Shown here: positions 26,162 through 34,682 of the stretch, in pieces
Numbering within the stretch: position 1 is the stretch's first letter
Layout of the letters: every line of letters begins with the position of its first letter
Origin: Oscillospiraceae bacterium
Lineage (GTDB): Bacteria > Bacillota > Clostridia > Oscillospirales > Acutalibacteraceae
Reading direction: 5' to 3'
DNA length: 64,000 nucleotides
Assembly (NCBI GenBank): GCA_015065765.1
Contig: SVPP01000005.1
Location: 62,001 to 126,000 of the forward strand
Translations under genes and position numbers: made by a program
The notes under the pieces: generated by a model
What the model saw: only the letters and a program-made list of their open reading frames with translations
Database searches by the model: none
What the model was told of the DNA's origin: nothing

Positions 26162-26311
26162 TTGTCGCACCTCCTTCTTTAATATCTGATTACAACGTTT
26201 AATATTATATATGTTATTTACAAAAAAAGCAAGTGTTTTTTGTGAAAAAATTAAATTTATCGAAAATATTCACATTTTGCCCTATAAAAACACAATATTT
26301 TGTCCATTTGA

Positions 26312-26340
26312 TTGACAAAACCTACACTCAGTGGTAGATT
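26312..26340 (+). promoter_or_regulatory. Candidate sigma-A promoter of the EamA transporter gene
   Basis: TTGACA (26312-26317), 17-bp spacer, TAGATT (26335-26340), about 30 bp before the start codon. The string CACAATATTTTGT (26291-26303), related to other CACAATAT palindromes in this window, lies just upstream. Confidence 0.6.
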
Positions 26341-26372
26341 TAGATGTATATTAAGAAAAAAGAGATGAAAAA

Positions 26373-27248
26373 ATGAGCAGTTATTTATGGGCGCTTCTTG
26401 TTGCAGTTTACGGAATATGCAAAGGAAGCCGTGAAATTTTTAAAAAGATAGCCTTGCGAAAAAACACTGTCATGGAAGTTTTATTCATGTATGTGTGCCT
26501 TTCTTTTGTGATGGTGTTGCCCTATGCAGGCGAAGCTTTCAGAATAGAAAACCTGAATTACATGTATCTGATTCTGATAAAATCCTTTGTGATTTTTGTG
26601 GCATGGATATGTTCTTTCAGGGCTCTGTCAAAAATGCCTGTGAGCCTTTACGGAGTTCTTGACCTGTCAAGAATAATTTTTTCAACATTATACGGCATTC
26701 TGCTTCTGAGCGAGACAATAGGCTTATTTCATATAATCGGATTGTTTCTTGTGTCTCTCGGACTTCTGCTTCTGAAATTCAGACCTTTTACTAAGAAAGA
26801 AAAGTCATCAGAAAAAGTTGATTTCAAAGTTGTTATAACAGCTTTTGCAGGCTGTGCACTGACGGCACTTTCAGGTGCACTTGATAAAATTCTCATGAAA
26901 AAAGGGGATTTGTCATCAGGTCAGCTTCAGTTCTGGTACATGCTTTTTCTTGTGATTTTCTATGCTTTATACATAATTTTCACACGCACAAAAATTGATG
27001 TAAAATCAACACTTAAAAATAAATGGGTATATCTTATGAGCCTGACACTGGTTATCGGAGATAAAGCACTCTTTGTGGCAAATAATAACCCTGACTGCAC
27101 AGTAACGCTTATGACTCTTATTAAGCAAATCAGTTGTATTGTTGTGATTTTAGGCGGAAAATTTGTGTTCAAAGAAAAGCGTATTCTCTATAAACTTTTC
27201 TGTGCTGCGGTCATAATTTCAGGCATAATAATTGCGGTTATAAATTAA
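26373..27248 (+). CDS. EamA/DMT-family membrane transporter
   Basis: This 291-aa protein has about ten hydrophobic helices in two five-helix halves, each an EamA-like repeat (first half YLWALLVAVYGICKGSREI to LVSLGLLLLKF; second half VVITAFAGCALTALSGALDKI to IISGIIIAVIN). A charged linker (RPFTKKEKSSEKVDF) separates the halves. The drug/metabolite transporter superfamily exports or imports varied small metabolites; the substrate is unknown. It is probably monocistronic, with its own promoter-like sequence; a second promoter lies between it and tepA. Confidence 0.8.
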   Translation: MSSYLWALLVAVYGICKGSREIFKKIALRKNTVMEVLFMYVCLSFVMVLPYAGEAFRIENLNYMYLILIKSFVIFVAWICSFRALSKMPVSLYGVLDLSRIIFSTLYGILLLSETIGLFHIIGLFLVSLGLLLLKFRPFTKKEKSSEKVDFKVVITAFAGCALTALSGALDKILMKKGDLSSGQLQFWYMLFLVIFYALYIIFTRTKIDVKSTLKNKWVYLMSLTLVIGDKALFVANNNPDCTVTLMTLIKQISCIVVILGGKFVFKEKRILYKLFCAAVIISGIIIAVIN

Positions 27249-27257
27249 GTTATTTAC

Positions 27258-27286
27258 TTGAAAAAATATTAAAAAAATGTTATTAT
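27258..27286 (+). promoter_or_regulatory. Candidate sigma-A promoter of the tepA-ftsK operon
   Basis: TTGAAA (27258-27263), 17-bp spacer, TATTAT (27281-27286), about 60 bp before the tepA start. Confidence 0.5.
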
Positions 27287-27347
27287 ATATTGTAATGCAT
27301 TTTTTATGCTTCTTGTGGAGATAATATCTTCCTGAGGAGTGGTAGAA

Positions 27348-28139
27348 ATGCTTGAAAATTCATATGTAAATCAGGAAGAAACCGAAGAAAAAGAAGAAGG
27401 CTTTTTTGATAATGCAGTCAAACAGGTTTTCGACACAGGCTCGATTACCGTTACAAAAAACGGTCACAGAATTCATTGTATTACTGTGATTGGTCAGATT
27501 GAAGGACATTATCTGTCTTCTCAGGAAGCGAAAACCACAAAGTATGAGCATATCATACCACAGCTTATTGCTGTTGAAGAAAGCCGTGATATTGACGGCT
27601 TGTTTCTTGTCCTCAACACAGTAGGCGGAGATATTGAGGCAGGTCTTGCCATTGCAGAGCTCATATCGGGAATGAAAACTCCCAGTGTTTCATTGGTGCT
27701 CGGTGGCGGTCATTCAATCGGTGTACCTCTTGCGGTGGCAGCTGATAAATCTTTTATCGTACCGTCAGCAACAATGACTGTCCATCCGGTCAGAACAAAC
27801 GGCCTTGTAATCGGCGTTCCCCAGATGCTTGAATATTTTCTTCAGATGCAGGAGAGAATTGTAGGCTTTGTCTGCAAAAATTCAGGTATTGACGATAAAA
27901 CCTTCCGCACTCTTATGCTTGAAACAGGTGAACTTGTGACAGATGTTGGGACGATTCTCGGCGGTGAGGATGCCGTAAAATACGGTCTCATTGATAACAT
28001 CGGTTCTCTTTCAGATGCACTTGACGAATTAGATAATCTGATAAATGAAAGAAGGAAAAATAAGCATGGCAAATGCAAAACCAAAACAGCAAACTGCCAA
28101 AAAAACACAGAGCAAAAAAGCTCCTGCAAAGAAACCTGA
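27348..28139 (+). CDS. tepA: ClpP-fold serine protease, translocation-enhancing protein TepA type
   Basis: This 263-aa protein starts at ATG 27348 (GAGGAG 8 nt upstream; an upstream GTG is less likely). The ClpP/crotonase-fold core is visible as LNTVGGDIEAGLAIAELI, the nucleophile region GGGHSIGVPLAVAAD with its Ser, and TMTVHPVR with the His. The sequence is closer to the stand-alone TepA-type proteins than to ClpP, and it sits directly before ftsK/spoIIIE, as tepA does in Bacillus. TepA is linked to protein secretion and degradation of small peptides. The Lys-rich C-terminus overlaps the ftsK start by about 74 nt, an unusually long overlap. Confidence 0.85.
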   Translation: MLENSYVNQEETEEKEEGFFDNAVKQVFDTGSITVTKNGHRIHCITVIGQIEGHYLSSQEAKTTKYEHIIPQLIAVEESRDIDGLFLVLNTVGGDIEAGLAIAELISGMKTPSVSLVLGGGHSIGVPLAVAADKSFIVPSATMTVHPVRTNGLVIGVPQMLEYFLQMQERIVGFVCKNSGIDDKTFRTLMLETGELVTDVGTILGGEDAVKYGLIDNIGSLSDALDELDNLINERRKNKHGKCKTKTANCQKNTEQKSSCKET

Positions 28140-30750
28140 GACGAGGGCAAAAAATCCTCAGACTCAGAAGGTGCAGAATAAAAATAACAGCGAAAGAAAA
28201 GGCTTGTCAGCACAGATGACTGCAGTTATTCTGTTCTGTGTAGCCTTGCTTCTGCTTGCATTCTGCTTTATTCCGGGAGCATCTGCATGGGAGTTTGTAA
28301 GACAGCATGTAATGTTCGGAACATTCGGTATCACAGCCTATCTTGTTCCTGTTCTTCTCGGCTATATCGCTATTCTCACAGCAAGGGACAAGCTTTATGA
28401 CAAAGGTAAGATAGGAAAAATCATAGGCATCTGTCTCTTTATGCTGTTCTTCTCAAGCTTTGTACATATCGTGGCACATGATTTTGAATATTTCAGTAAA
28501 AACACAGTCTGGGAACAGATAAAAGATGTGTATGCTGTTGGTCTTAAAATTTCAAACGGCGGCTTCTTCGGAGCACTTCTCGGTGGATTTATTGCATATC
28601 TCTGCGGAGCAAAGATGCCTGCAGTTGTGTTTGTTTCAATTCTGTCTTTCGGCACTCTTATGGTGCTGACAGGAACAACTCTTGCACAGCTTTTCGGCAC
28701 AATTGAAAAGCCTGTAAGAAAAGCAGGTGACAAAATCGCTGAGCACAAAGAAAAAAGAAAGCAGTCTGCTGAAGAAGATTATGATGACGCTGATGCAGAC
28801 GAATTCTTTGATCCTCAGGGTGTGGATTTCACTCCTGATTTTGACCTTGATGAAGAGCCTGAAAGGAAAGCTCCTGAAAAGCCTCTGAAGGCAATTGAAG
28901 TGGATGACAGTGATTTTTATCAGTTTGACCCCAATGAAATTATTATGCCTCCGCCCATTATGAAAAAGAGCGGAGCTACAGGTACATCGAAAAACCGTGA
29001 CAACAAATTCAGAGCGCTTGACATTGACCTTGTAGATGAAGACAATCCCACAGTTCCTCAATATGAGCCTGAGGCAGAGGAAATTGTTCCCGAAGAGCCT
29101 CCCGTTGTCAGACAGCCTGAAAGGAAAACTCCCGAAAAACCGAAAAAACCTGCCGAGGTGTTTGAGGTTTCTGAAACTGCCTATGTTTCAACACGTTCAG
29201 GTAAATCAAAGCCCTACAAATTCCCGCCGCTTTCATGTCTGTCAAAGCCTGACGGCTCGCAGAATATTGACTATTCAAAAGAATTACAGGCAAACGGTCA
29301 GCATCTTATTGATGTTCTTAAAAGCTTCGGCGTTGAGGCAAAAATCTGTGAAATCTGCAGAGGTCCCTCAGTTACAAGATATGAGCTTCAGCCGGCTCCC
29401 GGTGTAAAAATCAGCAAAATTACAAACCTTTCAAACGATATTGCTATGAATATGGCAGCATCAGGTGTCAGAATCGAAGCACCTATCCCGAATAAATCGG
29501 CAATTGGTATTGAGATTCCCAACAGAAAGCGTACAATGGTGCTTTTCAGAGAAATTATCGATACTCCCGAATACAGAGATTCAGATTCAAAACTGAATGT
29601 TGCTCTCGGTAAAGATATTACAGGTAACATTATCTGTGCGGACCTGTCAAAGATGCCGCATCTTCTTATTGCAGGTACAACGGGTTCAGGTAAATCCGTC
29701 TGCATCAACTCAATGATTGTAAGTATTCTTTATAATGCAACTCCCGATGAAGTCAAGCTTCTCATGATCGACCCGAAACAGGTTGAATTTACTGTTTACA
29801 ACGGCATTCCTCATCTGCTTGTTCCTGTAGTTTCAGACCCCAGAAAAGCAGCAGGTGCACTTTCATGGGCAGTTACTGAAATGCTTAACAGATATAAGCT
29901 TTTCGCAGAAAGAAACGTAAGAAACATCAAGGGCTATAACAAGTTCTGTGAAGCAAACCCCGAAATTCCCAAGCTTCCCCATATTGTTATCTTCATTGAC
30001 GAGTTGTCAGACCTTATGATGGCAGCACCCAACGAGGTTGAAGAATCAATCTGCCGTCTTGCTCAGATGGCACGTGCTGCAGGTATGCACCTTGTTATTG
30101 CAACACAGAGACCTTCTGTCAATGTTATCACAGGTGTTATCAAGGCAAACATCCCGAGCCGTATCTCACTTTCTGTTTCATCACAGATTGACTCACGTAC
30201 AATTATTGATGCTGCAGGTGCTGAAAAGCTTCTCGGCAACGGTGACATGCTCTTCAGTCCTGTGGGAATGTCAAAACCACTTCGTGTTCAGGGTGCATTC
30301 CTTTCTGATACCGAGGTTGAAGATGTTGTTGAGTTTATCAAAGGTCAGCAGCAGGGATCTTATGACGAGGATATTATTGAGGAAATTGAAAATCACGCAA
30401 TCAATGAGAAAAAGCGTGCAGGATATGACGTTGATGATGATGGTGACGATGAAGCAGACGAAATGCTTCCCGACGCTATCAGAATAGTTGTTGAAATGCA
30501 GCAGGCATCAACTACAATGCTTCAGAAAAAACTGAAACTTGGTTATGCCCGTGCATCAAGAATTATTGATGACCTTGAGGAGAGGGGAATTATCGGACCT
30601 TCTGAGGGTGCAAAGCCCAGAAAGGTTCTCCTTTCAAAACAGCAGTATATGGAAATGTCAGCCCTTTCGTCTGACGGCAAAATCAACTTAAACAGACAAA
30701 GCGACGACATGGCATTTGACGACGTAACTGACGAGGATGATGATTTTTAA
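28066..30750 (+). CDS. ftsK: FtsK/SpoIIIE DNA translocase
   Basis: This is an 894-aa motor that pumps chromosomal DNA through the division or sporulation septum. The start at ATG 28066 follows GAAGGAAAAATAAGC. There are four hydrophobic segments (about residues 45-190), then an acidic/Pro-rich linker (EPERKAPEKP, PEKPKKPAEV), then the RecA-like motor. The motor has Walker A IAGTTGSGKSVCIN, LLMIDPKQVEFTVYNGIPHL, Walker B VIFIDELSDLMM, and HLVIATQRPSVNVITG. The C-terminal winged-helix gamma domain (TTMLQKKLKLGYARASRII) reads KOPS/SRS-type sequences. It overlaps tepA and is followed 3 nt later by the YgiQ gene. Confidence 0.96.
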   Translation: MANAKPKQQTAKKTQSKKAPAKKPETRAKNPQTQKVQNKNNSERKGLSAQMTAVILFCVALLLLAFCFIPGASAWEFVRQHVMFGTFGITAYLVPVLLGYIAILTARDKLYDKGKIGKIIGICLFMLFFSSFVHIVAHDFEYFSKNTVWEQIKDVYAVGLKISNGGFFGALLGGFIAYLCGAKMPAVVFVSILSFGTLMVLTGTTLAQLFGTIEKPVRKAGDKIAEHKEKRKQSAEEDYDDADADEFFDPQGVDFTPDFDLDEEPERKAPEKPLKAIEVDDSDFYQFDPNEIIMPPPIMKKSGATGTSKNRDNKFRALDIDLVDEDNPTVPQYEPEAEEIVPEEPPVVRQPERKTPEKPKKPAEVFEVSETAYVSTRSGKSKPYKFPPLSCLSKPDGSQNIDYSKELQANGQHLIDVLKSFGVEAKICEICRGPSVTRYELQPAPGVKISKITNLSNDIAMNMAASGVRIEAPIPNKSAIGIEIPNRKRTMVLFREIIDTPEYRDSDSKLNVALGKDITGNIICADLSKMPHLLIAGTTGSGKSVCINSMIVSILYNATPDEVKLLMIDPKQVEFTVYNGIPHLLVPVVSDPRKAAGALSWAVTEMLNRYKLFAERNVRNIKGYNKFCEANPEIPKLPHIVIFIDELSDLMMAAPNEVEESICRLAQMARAAGMHLVIATQRPSVNVITGVIKANIPSRISLSVSSQIDSRTIIDAAGAEKLLGNGDMLFSPVGMSKPLRVQGAFLSDTEVEDVVEFIKGQQQGSYDEDIIEEIENHAINEKKRAGYDVDDDGDDEADEMLPDAIRIVVEMQQASTTMLQKKLKLGYARASRIIDDLEERGIIGPSEGAKPRKVLLSKQQYMEMSALSSDGKINLNRQSDDMAFDDVTDEDDDF

Positions 30751-30753
30751 GAT

Positions 30754-32616
30754 ATGAGTAACTTTTTACCTATTACAGCAGAAGATGCAAAACAAAGAGG
30801 ATGGGAGTATGTTGACTTTGTGTATGTCACAGGTGACGCTTATGTTGACCATCCCAGCTTTGGCGTATCTATTATTTCGAGAGTGCTTGAAGCAAAAGGT
30901 TATAAAGTGGGAATTATCAGTCAGCCTGATTGGAATAACAATCAGGCTTTCAAGATTTTCGGCAGACCACGTCTGGGATTCTTTGTGACTTCAGGCAACA
31001 TCGACAGCATGGTGGCTCACTATACCGCTGCAAAGAAAAAAAGAAGCGATGATGCTTACACTCCCGGCGGCAAAGCAGGAAAGAGACCTGACAGAGCAGT
31101 GATTGTCTACTGTAAAAAAATCAGAGAAATTTATCCTGACAGTCCTATAATCATCGGAGGTCTTGAAGCATCTCTCAGGCGTTTTGCCCACTATGATTAC
31201 TGGGCAGACGAGGTGAAGCCATCTATTCTTGTGGAATCAGGCGCAGACCTTCTTTCATTCGGTATGGGTGAAAATCAGACAATTGAAATTGCCGAGCGAC
31301 TTAAAAGCGGTGAAAGCATAAAAACGATGACAGACATCAAGGGTACATGCTGTCTTGTTGATACGAAGGACACACCTTACACAGGTGTTGAATGTCCCTC
31401 ATATAAAAATGTTGTAAATTCAAAGCGTGAATACGCAATTGCTACAAGAATTCAGCTTGATGAACAGGATCATATACGAGGCAAAATGATAAAACAGCGC
31501 CATGGCGATAAGATGCTCATTCAGAATGAGCCTATGCCACCGCTGACAACTGAAGAGCTTGACTGGGTTTATTCACTTCCTTATGAGAGAAACTATCATC
31601 CCTCATATGAAGAAATGGGCGGAGTACCGGGAATAGCAGAAGTGAAATTTTCAATCACTCACAACAGAGGTTGTTTCGGTGCATGTAATTTCTGTTCACT
31701 TGCTTTCCATCAGGGCAGATTTATTACAACAAGAAGTAAGGAATCTATTATAGAAGAAGCGAAAAAATTAACTGAACTTGAAGATTTCAAGGGATATATT
31801 CACGATGTTGGCGGACCTACTGCGAACTTCCGCAGACCTGCCTGTGACAAACAGCTTGAACACGGTCTTTGCAAGGGCAAGAAATGTCTTGCACCCAAGC
31901 CTTGCTCACAGCTTATCTCAAACCATGAGGAATATCTCAATATTTTAAGAGATTTGCGAAAACTTCCAAAGGTAAAAAAGGTGTTTATCCGTTCAGGTAT
32001 CAGATTTGACTATCTTCTTGAAGATAAAGATAAGACATTTTTCAGAGAGCTTGTTGAGCATCATACAAGCGGTCAGCTGAAAGTGGCTCCTGAGCACTGC
32101 AGTGCAAGTGTTCTTGACTACATGGGGAAACCCCACATAGAAGCATACCTTAAGTTCGCAAAAGAGTATTTTGCAATCAATAAAAAAATCGGAAAAGAAC
32201 AGTATCTTGTGCCGTACCTTATGTCGTCGCATCCGGGCAGTATGCTTGACGATGCAATTGCGCTTGCACTGTTCCTTAAAAAGGAACATATCAAGCCTGA
32301 GCAGGTACAGGATTTTTACCCTACACCGGGTACAGTTTCAACATGCATGTTCTATACGGAACTTGATCCTTATACACTCAAAGAAGTTTATGTTGCGAAA
32401 AATCCTCATGATAAAGCACTCCAGAGAGCACTTCTTCAGAGCTATAATCCTAAGAACAGAGCACTCGTTGAAGAAGCACTGAAAAAAGCAAAGCGTTTTG
32501 ACCTTATCGGACAAGGTGAAAAGTGTCTTATTAAAGGAAAGGTTCAGCCTGTGTTCAATAACAAGAAAAATTGCAAACCGGTGAAAAACAATGGTAGAAA
32601 GAAGAGAAATAAATAG
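30754..32616 (+). CDS. YgiQ-family radical SAM protein
   Basis: This 620-aa protein has the YgiQ/UPF0313 layout. The N-terminal B12-like domain has DVVYVTGDAYVDHPSFG-type sequence and the conserved PDW. The radical SAM core has the cluster motif NRGCFGACNFCSLAFHQGR (CxxxCxxC). VGGPTANFRRPAC and KVFIRSGIRFDYL follow, and the C-terminal domain contains QDFYPTPGTVSTCMFYTELDP. The function of the family is not established; a tRNA or small-molecule modification has been suggested for radical SAM proteins of this sort, but I cannot tell. It starts 3 nt after ftsK and overlaps the following MBL gene by 26 nt. Confidence 0.92.
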   Translation: MSNFLPITAEDAKQRGWEYVDFVYVTGDAYVDHPSFGVSIISRVLEAKGYKVGIISQPDWNNNQAFKIFGRPRLGFFVTSGNIDSMVAHYTAAKKKRSDDAYTPGGKAGKRPDRAVIVYCKKIREIYPDSPIIIGGLEASLRRFAHYDYWADEVKPSILVESGADLLSFGMGENQTIEIAERLKSGESIKTMTDIKGTCCLVDTKDTPYTGVECPSYKNVVNSKREYAIATRIQLDEQDHIRGKMIKQRHGDKMLIQNEPMPPLTTEELDWVYSLPYERNYHPSYEEMGGVPGIAEVKFSITHNRGCFGACNFCSLAFHQGRFITTRSKESIIEEAKKLTELEDFKGYIHDVGGPTANFRRPACDKQLEHGLCKGKKCLAPKPCSQLISNHEEYLNILRDLRKLPKVKKVFIRSGIRFDYLLEDKDKTFFRELVEHHTSGQLKVAPEHCSASVLDYMGKPHIEAYLKFAKEYFAINKKIGKEQYLVPYLMSSHPGSMLDDAIALALFLKKEHIKPEQVQDFYPTPGTVSTCMFYTELDPYTLKEVYVAKNPHDKALQRALLQSYNPKNRALVEEALKKAKRFDLIGQGEKCLIKGKVQPVFNNKKNCKPVKNNGRKKRNK

Positions 32617-33523
32617 AATAATTCTTCTTGTAATTCTCGCATTGCTGATTGTAGGTTCTCTGGCTTTCCGCTTCTTTGCAGGAGAAGAAAAGCTGAATGA
32701 AAACTGGGCAGACAAGCTGTCTTATTCGGGTGTTTTCCCTGTGAAGGAACGAGGGAGCATGCAAGGTCTTACCGTAGATTTCATCAATGTGGGACAGGGT
32801 GATTCAGCTCTCATAATATGTAACGGCAAAGCGATGCTTGTTGACACAGGAGAGAAAGAATATTATAGTCTGGTTGAACATCAGCTTGAAAAAAGAGGCG
32901 TTAAAAAGCTTGATGTTGTTGTAGCAACTCACCCTCATTCTGACCATATCGGTTCAATGAGTAAAATAATTGAAAACTATGAAATCGGCACATTGTTAAT
33001 GCCTGAAATTGATGAAAAAATTCTTGATGGCACTGAAGTTTATCAGGAATTTAAAGGGGCTCTGAAAAATAATTCAGTACAGGTGGAATATGTCAGGGCG
33101 GGGGATGAATACACGCTTTCCGATGCGAAAATTAAAATCCTCTCACCGGGTAAAAACTTTGAAGAAATAAATGACATGTCGGTAGTGTTTATGCTTACTT
33201 ACGGGGAGAATAAATTTCTCTTTACAGGTGACATCGAAAAAGATGCTGAGGCTGCTCTTGTGCTTGCAGATGCAGATTTAAAATGCGACGTGCTGAAAAT
33301 TGCTCACAACGGAAGTGACACATCTACAAGTGAAGAGTTTCTCAGAATAGCTGCCCCACAGATTGCCGTAATCAGTGTAGGTAAAAATAACGAGTACGGT
33401 CATCCGAAGAGAAAAATTATAGGCAGACTTCTTCGCAGTGATATTTTAATTTACAGAACAGACTACGACGGTACGGTGTCTTTCCGTGTTCCGTCAGAAA
33501 AATCAGAAATTATCAAGGACTGA
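32591..33523 (+). CDS. ComEC/Rec2-like metallo-beta-lactamase-fold hydrolase, membrane-anchored
   Basis: This 310-aa protein has one N-terminal transmembrane helix (about residues 10-27, IILLVILALLIVGSLAF). The MBL domain follows: VDFINVGQGDSALI, then zinc motif ATHPHSDHIGSM (HxHxDH), FLFTGDIEKDAE, and LKIAHNGSDTSTSEEFL. This is the pattern of the extracellular hydrolase domain of the competence protein ComEC, here as a stand-alone secreted protein without the ComEC channel. Such proteins probably hydrolyse nucleic acid or nucleotides outside the membrane. It overlaps the YgiQ gene and is followed 6 nt later by mnmA. Confidence 0.87.
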   Translation: MVERREINRIILLVILALLIVGSLAFRFFAGEEKLNENWADKLSYSGVFPVKERGSMQGLTVDFINVGQGDSALIICNGKAMLVDTGEKEYYSLVEHQLEKRGVKKLDVVVATHPHSDHIGSMSKIIENYEIGTLLMPEIDEKILDGTEVYQEFKGALKNNSVQVEYVRAGDEYTLSDAKIKILSPGKNFEEINDMSVVFMLTYGENKFLFTGDIEKDAEAALVLADADLKCDVLKIAHNGSDTSTSEEFLRIAAPQIAVISVGKNNEYGHPKRKIIGRLLRSDILIYRTDYDGTVSFRVPSEKSEIIKD

Positions 33524-33529
33524 TGATTT

Positions 33530-34606
33530 ATGTTAGATGAAAATAAAGTTATAGTTGCAATGAGTGGCGGTGTTGACAGCTCTGTTGCGGCATATCTGCT
33601 GAAAGAAAAAGGATATGACTGCCACGCTGTTACGCTCAGACTTTATGACGAAAAGGATAGTGAAATCGGCGGTAAAGCCTGCTGCACAGACAAAGATGTT
33701 GAGGACGCAAGAGCTATTTCCGCAAGTCTCGGAATCCCTTTTGATGTGTATGATTTCAAGGACGATTTCAAAGGCGAGGTTATAGAACGTTTTGTGCAGG
33801 GGTATCTCAAAGGCGAAACGCCCAATCCTTGCATTGATTGCAACAGATATATAAAATTCAGGCATATATTGAAAGCCGCTGATACTTTTTCTGCAAAATA
33901 TATTTCCACAGGTCACTATGCTTGTGTTGAATTTGACAACGGAAGCGGAAGATATCTTCTCAAAAAGGGAAAGTATGACATAAAAGACCAGAGCTATGTT
34001 CTTTACAGCCTTTCTCAGGACAAGCTGTCACGACTTCTTCTTCCTATCGGTGAAATGAAAAAAGAGGAAGTAAGAGAAATTGCAGAAAATTGCGGTTTTA
34101 TAAATTCTGCAAAGCCTGACAGTCAGGATATCTGCTTCGTTAAAAACGGAGATTATGTTTCATTTATTGAAGACTATTGCGGTAAAAAATTTCCTGAAGG
34201 TAACTTTGTGGAAAGAAACGGTAAAGTTATCGCAAGACATAAAGGGATTATCGGCTATACTGTTGGTCAGAGAAAAGGTCTCGGTATTGCTTCAACTGAG
34301 CCATATTTTGTTCTTGAAAAGAATGTGGAAAGAAACGAAGTGATAATCGGCAGGGCAGAGGAGCAGTACCACAAAACTATCACTGCAGACGATGTGAACT
34401 GGATAGCTTTTGAAAAACTCACATCACCCATAAAGGTGATGGCGAAAATCCGTTATAAACACAAGGAAGTTCCCGCCACTGTTTCTCAGCTTGACGATGA
34501 AAGAATCATAGTTGAGTTTGATGAGCCACAGCGTGCTCCCGCAAAAGGTCAGGCAGTAGTTTTCTATGATGGCGAATATGTTCTCGGCGGCGGCAAGATT
34601 CTTTAA
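33530..34606 (+). CDS. mnmA: tRNA-specific 2-thiouridylase MnmA
   Basis: This 358-aa enzyme thiolates U34 of tRNA-Lys, -Glu and -Gln. PP-loop VAMSGGVDSSVAAYLL at the N-terminus binds ATP; TPNPCIDCNRYIKF has the first catalytic Cys; TGHYACVE, DQSYVLYSL and KPDSQDICFV, with the second Cys, are all present. The C-terminal beta-barrel starts at GYTVGQRKGLGIAS. Length is typical. Last gene of the tepA-ftsK-ygiQ-MBL-mnmA run. Confidence 0.97.
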   Translation: MLDENKVIVAMSGGVDSSVAAYLLKEKGYDCHAVTLRLYDEKDSEIGGKACCTDKDVEDARAISASLGIPFDVYDFKDDFKGEVIERFVQGYLKGETPNPCIDCNRYIKFRHILKAADTFSAKYISTGHYACVEFDNGSGRYLLKKGKYDIKDQSYVLYSLSQDKLSRLLLPIGEMKKEEVREIAENCGFINSAKPDSQDICFVKNGDYVSFIEDYCGKKFPEGNFVERNGKVIARHKGIIGYTVGQRKGLGIASTEPYFVLEKNVERNEVIIGRAEEQYHKTITADDVNWIAFEKLTSPIKVMAKIRYKHKEVPATVSQLDDERIIVEFDEPQRAPAKGQAVVFYDGEYVLGGGKIL

Positions 34607-34617
34607 TATTTTATATG

Positions 34618-34646
34618 TTGATTTCAATAAAGCAATGATGTATAAT
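34618..34646 (+). promoter_or_regulatory. Candidate sigma-A promoter of the dockerin-protease gene
   Basis: TTGATT (34618-34623), 17-bp spacer, consensus TATAAT (34641-34646), 37 bp before the start codon at 34683. Confidence 0.65.
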
Positions 34647-34682
34647 AACAATGAAAAGGTATTTCTTTTAGGAGGAAATCTT

